Positions 1-7,671 of a stretch of DNA of 64,000 bases are shown here, in pieces. This DNA is from Ruminococcus sp. Its GTDB lineage: Bacteria > Bacillota > Clostridia > Oscillospirales > Ruminococcaceae. The translations under genes were made by a program, and so were the position numbers. Within the stretch, counting starts at the first letter, position 1; each line of letters starts with the position of its first letter. Location: positions 1 to 64,000 of the forward strand of contig JAEEVL010000002.1 in assembly GCA_016290875.1 (NCBI GenBank), written 5' to 3'. The notes under the pieces were generated by a model. That model saw only the letters and a program-made list of their open reading frames with translations. It made no database searches and had not been told where the DNA came from.

Positions 1-85
1 ACATCTTCCTTTCGCGTTTCGAGTTTTTACTTGTGATGTCAAGAGTTGTCCGGACGTCTTAACTGTGTTCAGTATACACGCTCTC

Positions 86-114
86 TTGACAAAAGTCAAT
101 AGATATAGTATACT
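86..114 (+). promoter_or_regulatory. Sigma-A-type promoter upstream of small ORF
   Basis: TTGACA (86-91), a 17-base spacer and TATACT (109-114). It points at the 64-residue ORF at 260, leaving an A/T-rich leader of about 140 bases. Confidence 0.6.
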
Positions 115-259
115 ATCTCTACTGAGTTCAATCTATAATCTATTTTTATGAACAAATTGTAAACTTTTAGTTTCTATCTATTTATACAGCTATTTTCAAA
201 GCAATCCGCAGTGTTATACATTCTGACGAAATAGAACACTATTTCTGAAAGGAGTTATT

Positions 260-454
260 ATGTTTGAGATAGAAGCACACTACCATGACAGAAAAATATA
301 TCTTTCCGATGGCAGAGTTTATCCGCTTGGAGAGATACTTCTGCGCTATTTTTCAATGAATTTTTATGACTTAGGCGAACTGTTTGACGTATGTGAACGT
401 GCAAAAACAGAGCTGAACATCAGTTCCTTGTTCGGACACATTAACTTTTTCTGA
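260..454 (+). CDS. Small hypothetical protein, 64 aa
   Basis: No family is recognised. The start has a strong Shine-Dalgarno site (GAAAGGAG, 6 bases before the ATG), and a good promoter lies upstream at 86-114, so it is probably a real gene despite its size. The protein is soluble-looking, with no signal peptide or membrane segment, many aromatic residues (HYHDRKIYL, RYFSMNFYDL) and an acidic middle. It sits just ahead of the secreted-peptide/ABC locus in the same A+T-rich block and on the same strand, but the next gene has its own promoter at 485. A role in that locus, such as regulator or immunity, is only a guess. Confidence 0.55.
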   Translation: MFEIEAHYHDRKIYLSDGRVYPLGEILLRYFSMNFYDLGELFDVCERAKTELNISSLFGHINFF

Positions 455-484
455 ACCGCCTAAAAATCTGTGAATCTTTAATAC

Positions 485-513
485 TTGACAATTACAAATC
501 ATTATGGTACAAT
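485..513 (+). promoter_or_regulatory. Promoter of secreted peptide/ABC locus
   Basis: TTGACA (485-490), 17-base spacer, TACAAT (508-513). It lies about 75 bases before the peptide ORF and is the only clear promoter before the four-gene run 589-3979. Confidence 0.65.
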
Positions 514-519
514 AACTCC

Positions 520-545
520 GTTGCTATTTTTCAAAAAATAGTAAC
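520..545 (+). promoter_or_regulatory. Inverted repeat in 5' leader of the peptide gene
   Basis: GTTGCTATT...AATAGTAAC forms a 9-bp stem with one G-U pair, beginning about 7 bases after the -10 box. It could be an operator or an RNA hairpin. There is no T-tract, so it is not a standard terminator. Confidence 0.4.
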
Positions 546-588
546 ACACAATAGTATGTGAATTGGAGAAGAATCAGGAGAAATAACT

Positions 589-993
589 ATGTTAAAAATC
601 AAAAAATCAATAATCGCAGTAAGTGTTCTGACAACTTTCCTTTCAATTAACTTGCTCAACGCAAGCGCCAATTCACCTGCAACCCACGGCAGATTACATA
701 TGGAGTACCATTATGTGCCTATTTTTAAGGATTATGCTTGTGGAAGCACAGATACAAATATTGGATATAATGGCAATAATGTAGATCAGCTTTGGGTTAA
801 AACTACCGTAAAAGTAACTAACAAAAGCGGTGACACAGTAACAGAAAAGTCTGAGGGGTACGGAAATGATGCTTTAGAAGGTAAGAAAAGTGCAACCGCA
901 AAAATCAGAAATATCAAGAAAGCTAATGGCACTCATTCTGGCGGATGCAAAAACGGTCCTTCAGCTACTACATACACCTCACGTACAAGATAA
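589..993 (+). CDS. Secreted basic peptide, candidate lactococcin-972-like bacteriocin
   Basis: The 134-residue precursor has a classic Sec signal peptide: a Lys-rich N-terminus, a hydrophobic core (IIAVSVLTTFLSINLL) and a likely cut after NASA at about residue 27. The mature part of about 107 residues is basic, with alternating beta-strand-like stretches and two Cys (in YACGS and SGGCK) that could form a disulfide. Sec-type leader, small beta-rich mature region and a directly downstream MacB-type ABC system match the gene plan of lactococcin 972 loci. The mature sequence is not a confident family match; the only faint resemblance is the Gly/Ala-rich SATAKIRNIKK stretch. Start is supported by AGGAG 9 bases upstream. 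A non-bacteriocin secreted protein remains possible. Confidence 0.55.
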   Translation: MLKIKKSIIAVSVLTTFLSINLLNASANSPATHGRLHMEYHYVPIFKDYACGSTDTNIGYNGNNVDQLWVKTTVKVTNKSGDTVTEKSEGYGNDALEGKKSATAKIRNIKKANGTHSGGCKNGPSATTYTSRTR

Positions 994-1094
994 AACACAA
1001 CATATAATAATATAATTACTATTTAATTTACTATACTTTATTCTCCAAGCCACAGCACTATTATTATTAAAATTTGTAAAACGGGATCAATATA

Positions 1095-2129
1095 ATGAAA
1101 ATTATAAAGCTAATATTTATTAACATAACAAAACTGATCCGTGAAAGCAGATCAGTTTTTATTTTTATTCTAACAGGAATCATAGCATCCAGTTTTGGAA
1201 TACTATTCTATTCTGGATATTTTATGTATAACCATTATAACACGTATTATGCTTGTGAAGTCGACATAACTACTGACAGCAATAATTCATCAGAAGAATT
1301 AAAGCAGCTTGTTAAAACTATTATTTCTGAAAGCTCATTTAATACGCTTGTAATGAGCGAAAAAGATTCCGGATTTTCAGACACTGATGTTCTTGGAGTG
1401 TATTATGGAAAGATAGAGAATTTTTTGCTTACCGGCTCAGAATATACCAGTGATGAAACTAATCCAATTGCTTTCCTTTCTGAGGATATAGTAGAACAGC
1501 TTGACTACCATAGAAATATCACTAATGAAAATATCGTCTATGACGGCAAAACTTTTACTGTTTCTGGAATACATAGGAGTTTCTATGCATTCTGTGTACC
1601 CCCTCTATATTACATTGAAAATTATGATGTAAACAACATCCACATAGAACTAGACGATATTATATCAGATAATCTACGGAATTACTTAGATTCATCTGAT
1701 ATAGAATACAGAATAACCAATAATGAGTCACCTTTTAATTCAAGTGAATTCATTATTTCACTTTCCTTGATAATAATAATTTTTTCCCTTTCATTTGTTA
1801 ATATTCTGATGATGTTTTCTTTCTGGAATATAAAAATGAAACAAACTTTTACAGTATATTATATATATGGCTGCAGTCGATTAAAAAAATTTTTTATTGT
1901 ATCCGGACAGATGTTCTTTATATCATTTACAGGAACCATCATAGGTAGTATCCTATACGCTTGTGTATATAAACCTCTCGGAAAACTAAAGATAGTTTAT
2001 TCAGATGATATTAAAGCATATATTCCTATCTTCCTGATAATACTTGCAGTACTACTTGCATTTTCAATTTACTGGGGAATTAAAACTTCGTTAACACAGG
2101 AAAAAACATTTATATTAAAGGAGAAATAA
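1095..2129 (+). CDS. FtsX/MacB-like ABC permease half 1 (bacteriocin-locus type)
   Basis: Integral membrane protein of 344 residues with the FtsX/MacB layout: one N-terminal membrane helix (about 21-45), an extracytoplasmic domain of about 170 residues, then three C-terminal helices (about 219-245, 265-290, 307-328). The following gene has the same layout. In lactococcin-972-type loci the partner is usually one 7-8-helix protein of about 650-700 residues, which these two could represent in split form. It is joined directly to the next gene (TAA then ATG). The start has only a moderate ribosome site (CGGGATC). It probably moves or gives protection from the peptide encoded at 589. Confidence 0.75.
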   Translation: MKIIKLIFINITKLIRESRSVFIFILTGIIASSFGILFYSGYFMYNHYNTYYACEVDITTDSNNSSEELKQLVKTIISESSFNTLVMSEKDSGFSDTDVLGVYYGKIENFLLTGSEYTSDETNPIAFLSEDIVEQLDYHRNITNENIVYDGKTFTVSGIHRSFYAFCVPPLYYIENYDVNNIHIELDDIISDNLRNYLDSSDIEYRITNNESPFNSSEFIISLSLIIIIFSLSFVNILMMFSFWNIKMKQTFTVYYIYGCSRLKKFFIVSGQMFFISFTGTIIGSILYACVYKPLGKLKIVYSDDIKAYIPIFLIILAVLLAFSIYWGIKTSLTQEKTFILKEK

Positions 2130-3317
2130 ATGAAAGGAATAATAATATGTACTGCTGATCTTATAAAAAAACATATTAAACAGAATATAGTTCTTATGAT
2201 ACAAATAGCTGTAACGATATTGATATTTCTTGGATTCATCGGTAAATTACAATATATATCATCAAAATCTGACATAGCTGAAACGTTTAATTCTAGTAAA
2301 GCTTTATACTACACTCCTTTTTCATTTACGTCTCAGGATATTACTGCTGAAAAAATAATCAAGGATAATTCTTTGGATATTCTCGAAATCGGATGTGTAA
2401 ATCATATGGTTATAAAGAGCAATGATAATCTATATTTATGTCTTGGTTACAATGATGCTATAATTGAACGATGCAATCTGAAATTATCATCAGGAAAATG
2501 GTTCGACGAATATGATAAAACTGACGCTATACCAATCATATCTTTGAACAACAGTTTTTCATTGAATGATACGTTAATGCTTGAAGACAATAACGGAAAA
2601 AAATATGAAGCAGTTGTAATTGGATCCATTTCACCTGATGACTATGTGATAGAGTTCAATCATTCAGGAAATAAGAATGTAATGTCTATAGAGTTTTTTG
2701 CACAAAAACCACAATCAGCATTTATCGTTCCATACAACAGTAAAAAACTGCCAACCGTAACAGACGATTTTGATCACAAACATTTAATTGATGATAGTCC
2801 TGGATTCGTAGGAGAACTTCTTTTCTGCAAAGAAAAATCAGATAATGTTACAATCGAAAAAGCATTTAGCGAATATGGTGAAATTACTGATATTGACCAG
2901 ATGATAGAAAACTATAAAAGAGACATAAAATTTGATTTCATTTCAAACGGAATTATTTTATTTGTATTTACCCTACTTACTGCAGCTGGAATAGGCGGAA
3001 TAAATGGTATGCAAAGTCGCCTTGACAGAAGAAATTATATAATTTATTATATGCTTGGAGCGAATAAAAAAGAATGTGCAGCCATTGAATTTCTCCGAAT
3101 GTTTTCAATCGCAACTACTGGTTTCTTCATCGCTATATTTTTGTATAACGTATCTTCTATAAGAAATCTGCTATATTCAAGTGAAATAATGATAAACATA
3201 TCAACTTTTTGTCTTTCGTTTATCTATATCTTATTTATTTTCTGTATAGTTTCAATGAAATATGTTATAGACCTTGGCAAAGGAAGCCTTATCGATCATT
3301 ACAAAAATCAGGAGTAA
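2130..3317 (+). CDS. FtsX/MacB-like ABC permease half 2
   Basis: 395-residue membrane protein with one N-terminal helix (about 20-38), a large extracytoplasmic domain and three C-terminal helices (about 272-295, 323-345, 355-380). The segment before the last helices (IYYMLGANKKECAAIEFLRM) is typical of FtsX-type permeases, where a cytoplasmic coupling loop meets the ATPase. The ATG follows the previous stop directly, with AAAGGAG overlapping the end of that gene. It likely forms a heterodimer with the preceding half-permease and works with the ATPase that begins 6 bases after its stop. Confidence 0.75.
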   Translation: MKGIIICTADLIKKHIKQNIVLMIQIAVTILIFLGFIGKLQYISSKSDIAETFNSSKALYYTPFSFTSQDITAEKIIKDNSLDILEIGCVNHMVIKSNDNLYLCLGYNDAIIERCNLKLSSGKWFDEYDKTDAIPIISLNNSFSLNDTLMLEDNNGKKYEAVVIGSISPDDYVIEFNHSGNKNVMSIEFFAQKPQSAFIVPYNSKKLPTVTDDFDHKHLIDDSPGFVGELLFCKEKSDNVTIEKAFSEYGEITDIDQMIENYKRDIKFDFISNGIILFVFTLLTAAGIGGINGMQSRLDRRNYIIYYMLGANKKECAAIEFLRMFSIATTGFFIAIFLYNVSSIRNLLYSSEIMINISTFCLSFIYILFIFCIVSMKYVIDLGKGSLIDHYKNQE

Positions 3318-3322
3318 AAATC

Positions 3323-3979
3323 ATGCCTATCAAACTAACAAATATATCAAAATCTTTTAACGGTAATTCGTCGAACAAAATAAATGTCCTAAAAAAAATC
3401 GACCTTGAGATACAGGATAATGACATGGTTGCAATAATGGGACGATCTGGAGCTGGAAAATCGACTTTGTTAAATATAATAGGTTGCCTTGATTCTCCAG
3501 ATGAAGGTGAGTATCTTCTTGACGGTCAGGACATCAGCAAACTCAGTAACTCAAATCTTTCTAATTTACGAAATAGTAAATTTGGTTTTATAATGCAGGA
3601 CTTCGCCCTAATTGAAGATGAAACTGTTAGGCATAACATACTGTTGCCGACATATTTTTCAAGAACCAAAATCAATACAAGTTGTGAAGATCTTGCAAAA
3701 AAACTTGGAATATACAAGCTACTTGATACCAAAGCCAGTCTCCTATCCGGTGGAGAAAAACAGCGCACCGCTATAGCTAGAGCTATTATAAATGATTCAA
3801 AATATATTATTGCTGACGAACCAACTGGGGCTCTTGACAGCGTGAATGCCGAAATGATAATGAATATTATTTCAGATTTGCATAAAACAGGAAAAACCAT
3901 AATCATTGTTACTCATGATATAATAATTGCTGAAAAATGCCAACGTGTCCTTACTATTTCTGATGGACATCTAGATTAA
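3323..3979 (+). CDS. ABC transporter ATP-binding protein, MacB/lactococcin-972 exporter type
   Basis: 218-residue nucleotide-binding domain: Walker A GRSGAGKST (about 40-48), Q-loop in GFIMQDFALI, signature LSGGEKQR, Walker B IIADEPTGALDS and switch His in VTHD. The phrase FALIEDETV after the Q-loop resembles ATPases of lactococcin-972-group exporters. The ORF track opens upstream at 3209, but ATG 3323 has GGAG 8 bases before it and gives a normal N-terminus, so that start is chosen. It is the energy source for the two half-permeases upstream. No clear terminator follows. Confidence 0.85.
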   Translation: MPIKLTNISKSFNGNSSNKINVLKKIDLEIQDNDMVAIMGRSGAGKSTLLNIIGCLDSPDEGEYLLDGQDISKLSNSNLSNLRNSKFGFIMQDFALIEDETVRHNILLPTYFSRTKINTSCEDLAKKLGIYKLLDTKASLLSGGEKQRTAIARAIINDSKYIIADEPTGALDSVNAEMIMNIISDLHKTGKTIIIVTHDIIIAEKCQRVLTISDGHLD

Positions 3980-4561
3980 TCATTGACAATCATAACAGTA
4001 TAATGAAACAACAACTCATTACCTTGATATAAACAAGGATTATTGCAGATAACAGAATTTAAATAAAAGACTATTTATTCATAAAAGGAATCTTTTGCAA
4101 TTTTGTTATTATAATTAACTGAAGGCCAGGCATAAATAATCTCCATGAACTAATAAAATCCAGAGAGTGTGTTGTTAATCCCGATTTTTCGCAAATTCAA
4201 ATTCAGTATCTTCCAATGTTTGTGAGTTTGTTGATTGTCTGTCCTCCTTTCTGCTCCACATTTTATAACATTATCTTTTACAGCAACTTGCAGAGTCGAT
4301 CACATAGTAATTAAAAATTCCTATAATCTTATTTTTACTGATACATCTAAGATAATCTTAACAGTGATACGCAATAATTACAATACAAACCATATTTTCA
4401 TGATTAATCAAAATCGAATACTGAACAACTATGAAATATGTCACAAAGCGTTTCATGAATTATAGTAAAAAACAGGAACAATAAAAATCTTTGAGAGGAT
4501 ATTTAAGTAGTTTATTATTTGAATTTGAATTTAAATACTCAGATTATAAATATACTATACA
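3980..4561. other. A+T-rich gene-poor stretch
   Basis: About 730 bases lie between the ABC ATPase and the convergent SGNH gene. The only ORF (4235-4465) lacks a ribosome site and has no recognisable content, so it is not called. Apart from the hairpin at 4562 nothing is identified. It may be the decayed edge of the A+T-rich block. Confidence 0.5.
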
Positions 4562-4588
4562 AAATCCCGATGCTCAGCATCGGGATTT
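4562..4588. terminator. Strong hairpin, likely bidirectional terminator
   Basis: AAATCCCGATGCT and AGCATCGGGATTT form a perfect 13-bp inverted repeat around one base. It lies between convergent units (ABC locus on plus, SGNH gene on minus). The T-runs are short. Confidence 0.65.
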
Positions 4589-4713
4589 GTTGTCCTATTC
4601 GATTTGATTTTTGTTTTTCTGCGTTAAGAATATCTTACATCAGAAAGGTTTCACCCAGTAAGCTTCGTAATACTTCTGTATGAGTACCACCGTTATGAGC
4701 GGCTTTGTTCGTA

Positions 4714-6042
4714 TTACTTGAGTGATGCGAAATATGATTCAAAATCAAGCTTGCCGTTTGATGATACATATGTATAATACTTGAGTATCATTGAAGCATC
4801 ATCAGCCTTAGCGATTTCATCGTGATCGGAATCAGCACACTTCTTCTGGATAGGTGAAAGGATAGAACCCTCTGAACTCGAGAGGAGTACGTAGTTCCTC
4901 AGAGTTATACTTGCGTCCTGAGCAGTGTACTTGCCGTCAAAGTCGACATCTCCCTGGAGGATGTTGCCGGCAACTGTCTTGTATCTGTCGATAACATTGA
5001 CAGGATAATCAGCGCGGTTGTTGAGACTCAGGAAAGTTGAAGTGAGCAGACCGTTATCGTCGTGAAGATCTCCGATAGTATAAAGGATATTTGCAGCGAT
5101 AGCGAGGTGACCTCTCTGATTGGGGTGGAAGTCTCTCTCTTCTCCGGCGAGCTCGATATTTGTGAAGTAGCTTGCACTGCCGGGATTTTCGGCAGTAGGT
5201 TTAACGCCTTCCGGAAGAGCTGTGAAGTCGCTGTATATATCAGCTACCTGAACGCCGTCTAACTTCTTGATCTGAGCGCTGAGTTCGTCGATAACGCCCT
5301 TGAAGTTGCTGGTGATCATATCAGCTGTTGAGGAATCGACAGAAGCGCTGCCGAAGAATGCGGTTGTGAGCTGGAAAGGATTGTAAACAGTCTGAATGAT
5401 GATCTTGGCATTAGGATTGATAGCCTTGATAGCGGAAACAGAATCCTTGATGTTGGGGATTATGATATTGGGGATAGTACCAACATATCCCTCATCGTCG
5501 TATCTGAGGTTAGCGCAGAGTTTTTTGAGTTCTGCACCGAGTTCGATCATATTTGCAGTTCCGCCGCCTGCATATGCCTTGACTTTTTCAATATCAAGGT
5601 ATCTCAACAGATCGCTTATTGTAGGATCAGCCGGTATATCAGATGCTGAAACTCCGTCCTGGAGGAGCTTTTTCTTTGAACCGAATGTAAGAAGGCGCTT
5701 TGATGCGTAGTGCAGAAGGTCGTTTGCGCCGACAGAAATGACAATGTATTCAGAGTTCTTTACTGTTTTCTTGTCAGAGTCGGAAAGTGACTTTATCTTA
5801 TTGAGCATATCTGTTGATGTAGCTCCGGAAACTGCGTAATTTGCAGCGGTTCCGCCGAGATAGTCAGCGCATATCTCACCGTAGTTGTGCTCGGAAGAGC
5901 TGAGACCGTAGCCGGCTGCTATACTGTCGCCGAAGAGCGCGATATCTTTATCGGTATCCGTACCTGCTGAAGAAACAGCAAGGGAGCTCATTGCAGAAGC
6001 CGCAATTGATGCGGATATAAGTAATGAAATGATTTTTTTCAT
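4714..6042 (-). CDS. Secreted SGNH/GDSL esterase with C-terminal type I dockerin
   Basis: 442-residue extracellular hydrolase. A signal peptide (KKIISLLISASIAASAMSSL) is followed by an SGNH domain: block I GDSIAAGYG with the nucleophile Ser, block III VGANDLL, and block V DFHPNQRGH with the catalytic Asp-x-x-His. The C-terminus from about residue 362 is a dockerin with two calcium-loop repeats (DVDFDGKYTAQD and DSDHDEIAKADD). It probably removes acyl groups from plant polysaccharides or lipids and docks onto a cohesin scaffold at the cell surface. Start ATG is preceded by AAAGGAGG, and a consensus promoter lies at 6077-6105. Single gene unit. The exact substrate cannot be read from sequence. 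Confidence 0.9.
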   Translation of the reverse strand: MKKIISLLISASIAASAMSSLAVSSAGTDTDKDIALFGDSIAAGYGLSSSEHNYGEICADYLGGTAANYAVSGATSTDMLNKIKSLSDSDKKTVKNSEYIVISVGANDLLHYASKRLLTFGSKKKLLQDGVSASDIPADPTISDLLRYLDIEKVKAYAGGGTANMIELGAELKKLCANLRYDDEGYVGTIPNIIIPNIKDSVSAIKAINPNAKIIIQTVYNPFQLTTAFFGSASVDSSTADMITSNFKGVIDELSAQIKKLDGVQVADIYSDFTALPEGVKPTAENPGSASYFTNIELAGEERDFHPNQRGHLAIAANILYTIGDLHDDNGLLTSTFLSLNNRADYPVNVIDRYKTVAGNILQGDVDFDGKYTAQDASITLRNYVLLSSSEGSILSPIQKKCADSDHDEIAKADDASMILKYYTYVSSNGKLDFESYFASLK

Positions 6043-6076
6043 TGGTAGCCTCCTTTCGGGATATAACCCTGTTTAA

Positions 6077-6105
6077 ATTATATACTTTTTTGAAAGATGT
6101 GTCAA
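6077..6105 (-). promoter_or_regulatory. Consensus promoter of the SGNH-dockerin gene
   Basis: On the minus strand: TTGACA, 17-base spacer, TATAAT. This is a perfect sigma-A match about 35 bases before the start codon, and it separates this gene from the PP2C operon upstream. Confidence 0.8.
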
Positions 6106-6124
6106 GACATAAAATATGTAAATA

Positions 6125-6871
6125 TCAGCAGCAGAGGATAGCTGCAACTGTTATATTGTCCTTGCCTTTGTTGGCTAACGCCTTTTCAAGAAGAAGCTCA
6201 AGACGTTCCGACAGACTGCGTGGGAGCTCCATTATTTCCTCGATGTCGATAGGGGAAACATAGTCGGAGAGTCCGTCCGTGCAGAGTATCAGTATATCGC
6301 CGAATTCGATACCGCCGCTTATCGGAGAGATATCTATCTTCGGCTTTGTGCTGACGTTGCCGAAAGCCGGGAAGATGATATTCCTGTGGACGTGTGTGCG
6401 GCGTTCTGCGAGGGTTATCGAGCCCTCTTCGTAGAGAAGCTGCACGAGCGACTGATCGCGTGAGATCTGGCTTATCCTGCCGCTGCGGAAGCGGTAAAGG
6501 CGCGAATCGCCGACGTTGAAAGTCATGATGCTGCCGCGCTCGTCAACGGCAATACCGCAGAGCGTAGCCTGCATATTATGGTTGTCAGGGTTCTCCGTGC
6601 CGTACTGAGCAAGCCGGCTATGTATCGAAAGAAGTTCACCTGAGAGGTCTGTACGGCTGGTGTAGTGGAGTTCGCTTATCATATCAAGGCACATCTTTGA
6701 AGCGACTTCGCCGGATAATTCTCCGGAAACTCCGTCTGATACAGCTGCTATGAAAGGGGCATCGAGCTCCTGTTCGGAAGTTCCGTCGTTCAGGACGCTT
6801 TTTCCGATAAGCAGAGCGTCCTCGTTGTGTGGCATGATACCTTTATTGGTAAGACCGCAGCAATAGTACAT
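6125..6871 (-). CDS. PP2C-type Ser/Thr protein phosphatase
   Basis: 248 residues with the PP2C metal and phosphate motifs in order: NEDALL near residue 17, AVSDGVSG (metal Asp), GDSRLYRFR, SRDQS, LCTDGLSD and DNITV at the C-terminus. It removes phosphate from Ser/Thr using Mn/Mg and is cytoplasmic, with no membrane segment. It lies 18 bases after tatD in the same minus-strand unit (LCP-like, tatD, PP2C). No active Hanks kinase is next to it; the kinase-like protein at 51471 lacks catalytic residues, so its partner kinase must be elsewhere. The ribosome site is AAAGG, 10 bases from ATG. Confidence 0.9.
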   Translation of the reverse strand: MYYCCGLTNKGIMPHNEDALLIGKSVLNDGTSEQELDAPFIAAVSDGVSGELSGEVASKMCLDMISELHYTSRTDLSGELLSIHSRLAQYGTENPDNHNMQATLCGIAVDERGSIMTFNVGDSRLYRFRSGRISQISRDQSLVQLLYEEGSITLAERRTHVHRNIIFPAFGNVSTKPKIDISPISGGIEFGDILILCTDGLSDYVSPIDIEEIMELPRSLSERLELLLEKALANKGKDNITVAAILCC

Positions 6872-6889
6872 ATGTGTGATACCTTTCAG

Positions 6890-7657
6890 TTATTGGATAT
6901 TGTAGAGGGCCATACCGTTGCGGCAGGTTATCTCAAGCAGTTCATCGACCGGTATGCCTTTTATCTCGGCAGCTTTCTCTGCTGTGTAAGCTATCATAGA
7001 ACTGTCGCAGCGCTGACCGCGGAACGGCACGGGTGCCATATACGGGCAGTCTGTTTCAAGGAGCAGTCTGTCGAGCGGAACAGCTTCGAGCGCACGGAGA
7101 GCCTTTTTTGCATTCTTGAAAGTGAGGACTCCGGTGAAGCCGATGTACATACCGAGCTTGATTATCTCTTTTGCTGTTTCTGCCGAGCCGCTGAAGCAGT
7201 GAACTACGCCTTTAGGCTGGAATTCGCGCAGGAGGTCAAGAGTATCCTCGCAGGCATCGCGGCTGTGGACTATAACCGGCATATCGAGTTCGCGGGCAAG
7301 TTCGAGCTGCTCGCGGAAGAGCTTTATCTGATTATCGCGGTCGTAACCCTCATAGTGGTAGTCAAGACCTATCTCACCGACAGCGCGTACCTTTGGGTTT
7401 TCGCTTATTGTACGGCGGACCGTGTCGAGGTAATCGGCAGGATTTGAGTCAACTGATTCCGGGTGGACTCCGGCTGCCGCATAGATGTAGCCGTATTTCT
7501 GTGAGAGCTCTGAGTTCTCAGCTATGTCCTCAACGGATGAAGAGGCGAGAGTTACGTATTTGACACCTTTTTCCGGCAGTGAAGAGAGGATCTGTTCTCT
7601 GTCCTCATCAAAGGCATGGTCTGCGTAGTGTGCGTGGGTATCGAAGATATTGTTCAA
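6890..7657 (-). CDS. tatD: TatD family metal-dependent hydrolase
   Basis: 255-residue TIM-barrel hydrolase of the TatD/YcfH family, which act as metal-dependent 3'-5' DNases. Motifs: FDTHAHY at the N-terminus (metal His pair), VGEIGLDYHY (metal Glu), VIVHSRDA, VVHCFSG, and LLETDCPYMAP. The ORF track starts at GTG 7675, but TTG 7657 has GGAGG 7 bases upstream and gives the family-normal MNNIFDTHAHY start, so it is preferred. The gene follows the LCP-like gene closely. A radical SAM protein of the TatD-associated family lies at 15314, not adjacent. Confidence 0.9.
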   Translation of the reverse strand: MNNIFDTHAHYADHAFDEDREQILSSLPEKGVKYVTLASSSVEDIAENSELSQKYGYIYAAAGVHPESVDSNPADYLDTVRRTISENPKVRAVGEIGLDYHYEGYDRDNQIKLFREQLELARELDMPVIVHSRDACEDTLDLLREFQPKGVVHCFSGSAETAKEIIKLGMYIGFTGVLTFKNAKKALRALEAVPLDRLLLETDCPYMAPVPFRGQRCDSSMIAYTAEKAAEIKGIPVDELLEITCRNGMALYNIQ

Positions 7658-7671
7658 GTGTATACCTCCGC

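Noticed and set aside
3983-4003. Promoter-like TTGACA..TATAAT after the ABC ATPase
   Set aside because: The spacing is only about 10 bases, too short for a sigma-A promoter, and no gene follows.
4235-4465. 76-residue plus-strand ORF in the A/T-rich spacer
   Set aside because: No ribosome site, no recognisable protein features, and the composition is like the surrounding non-coding DNA.
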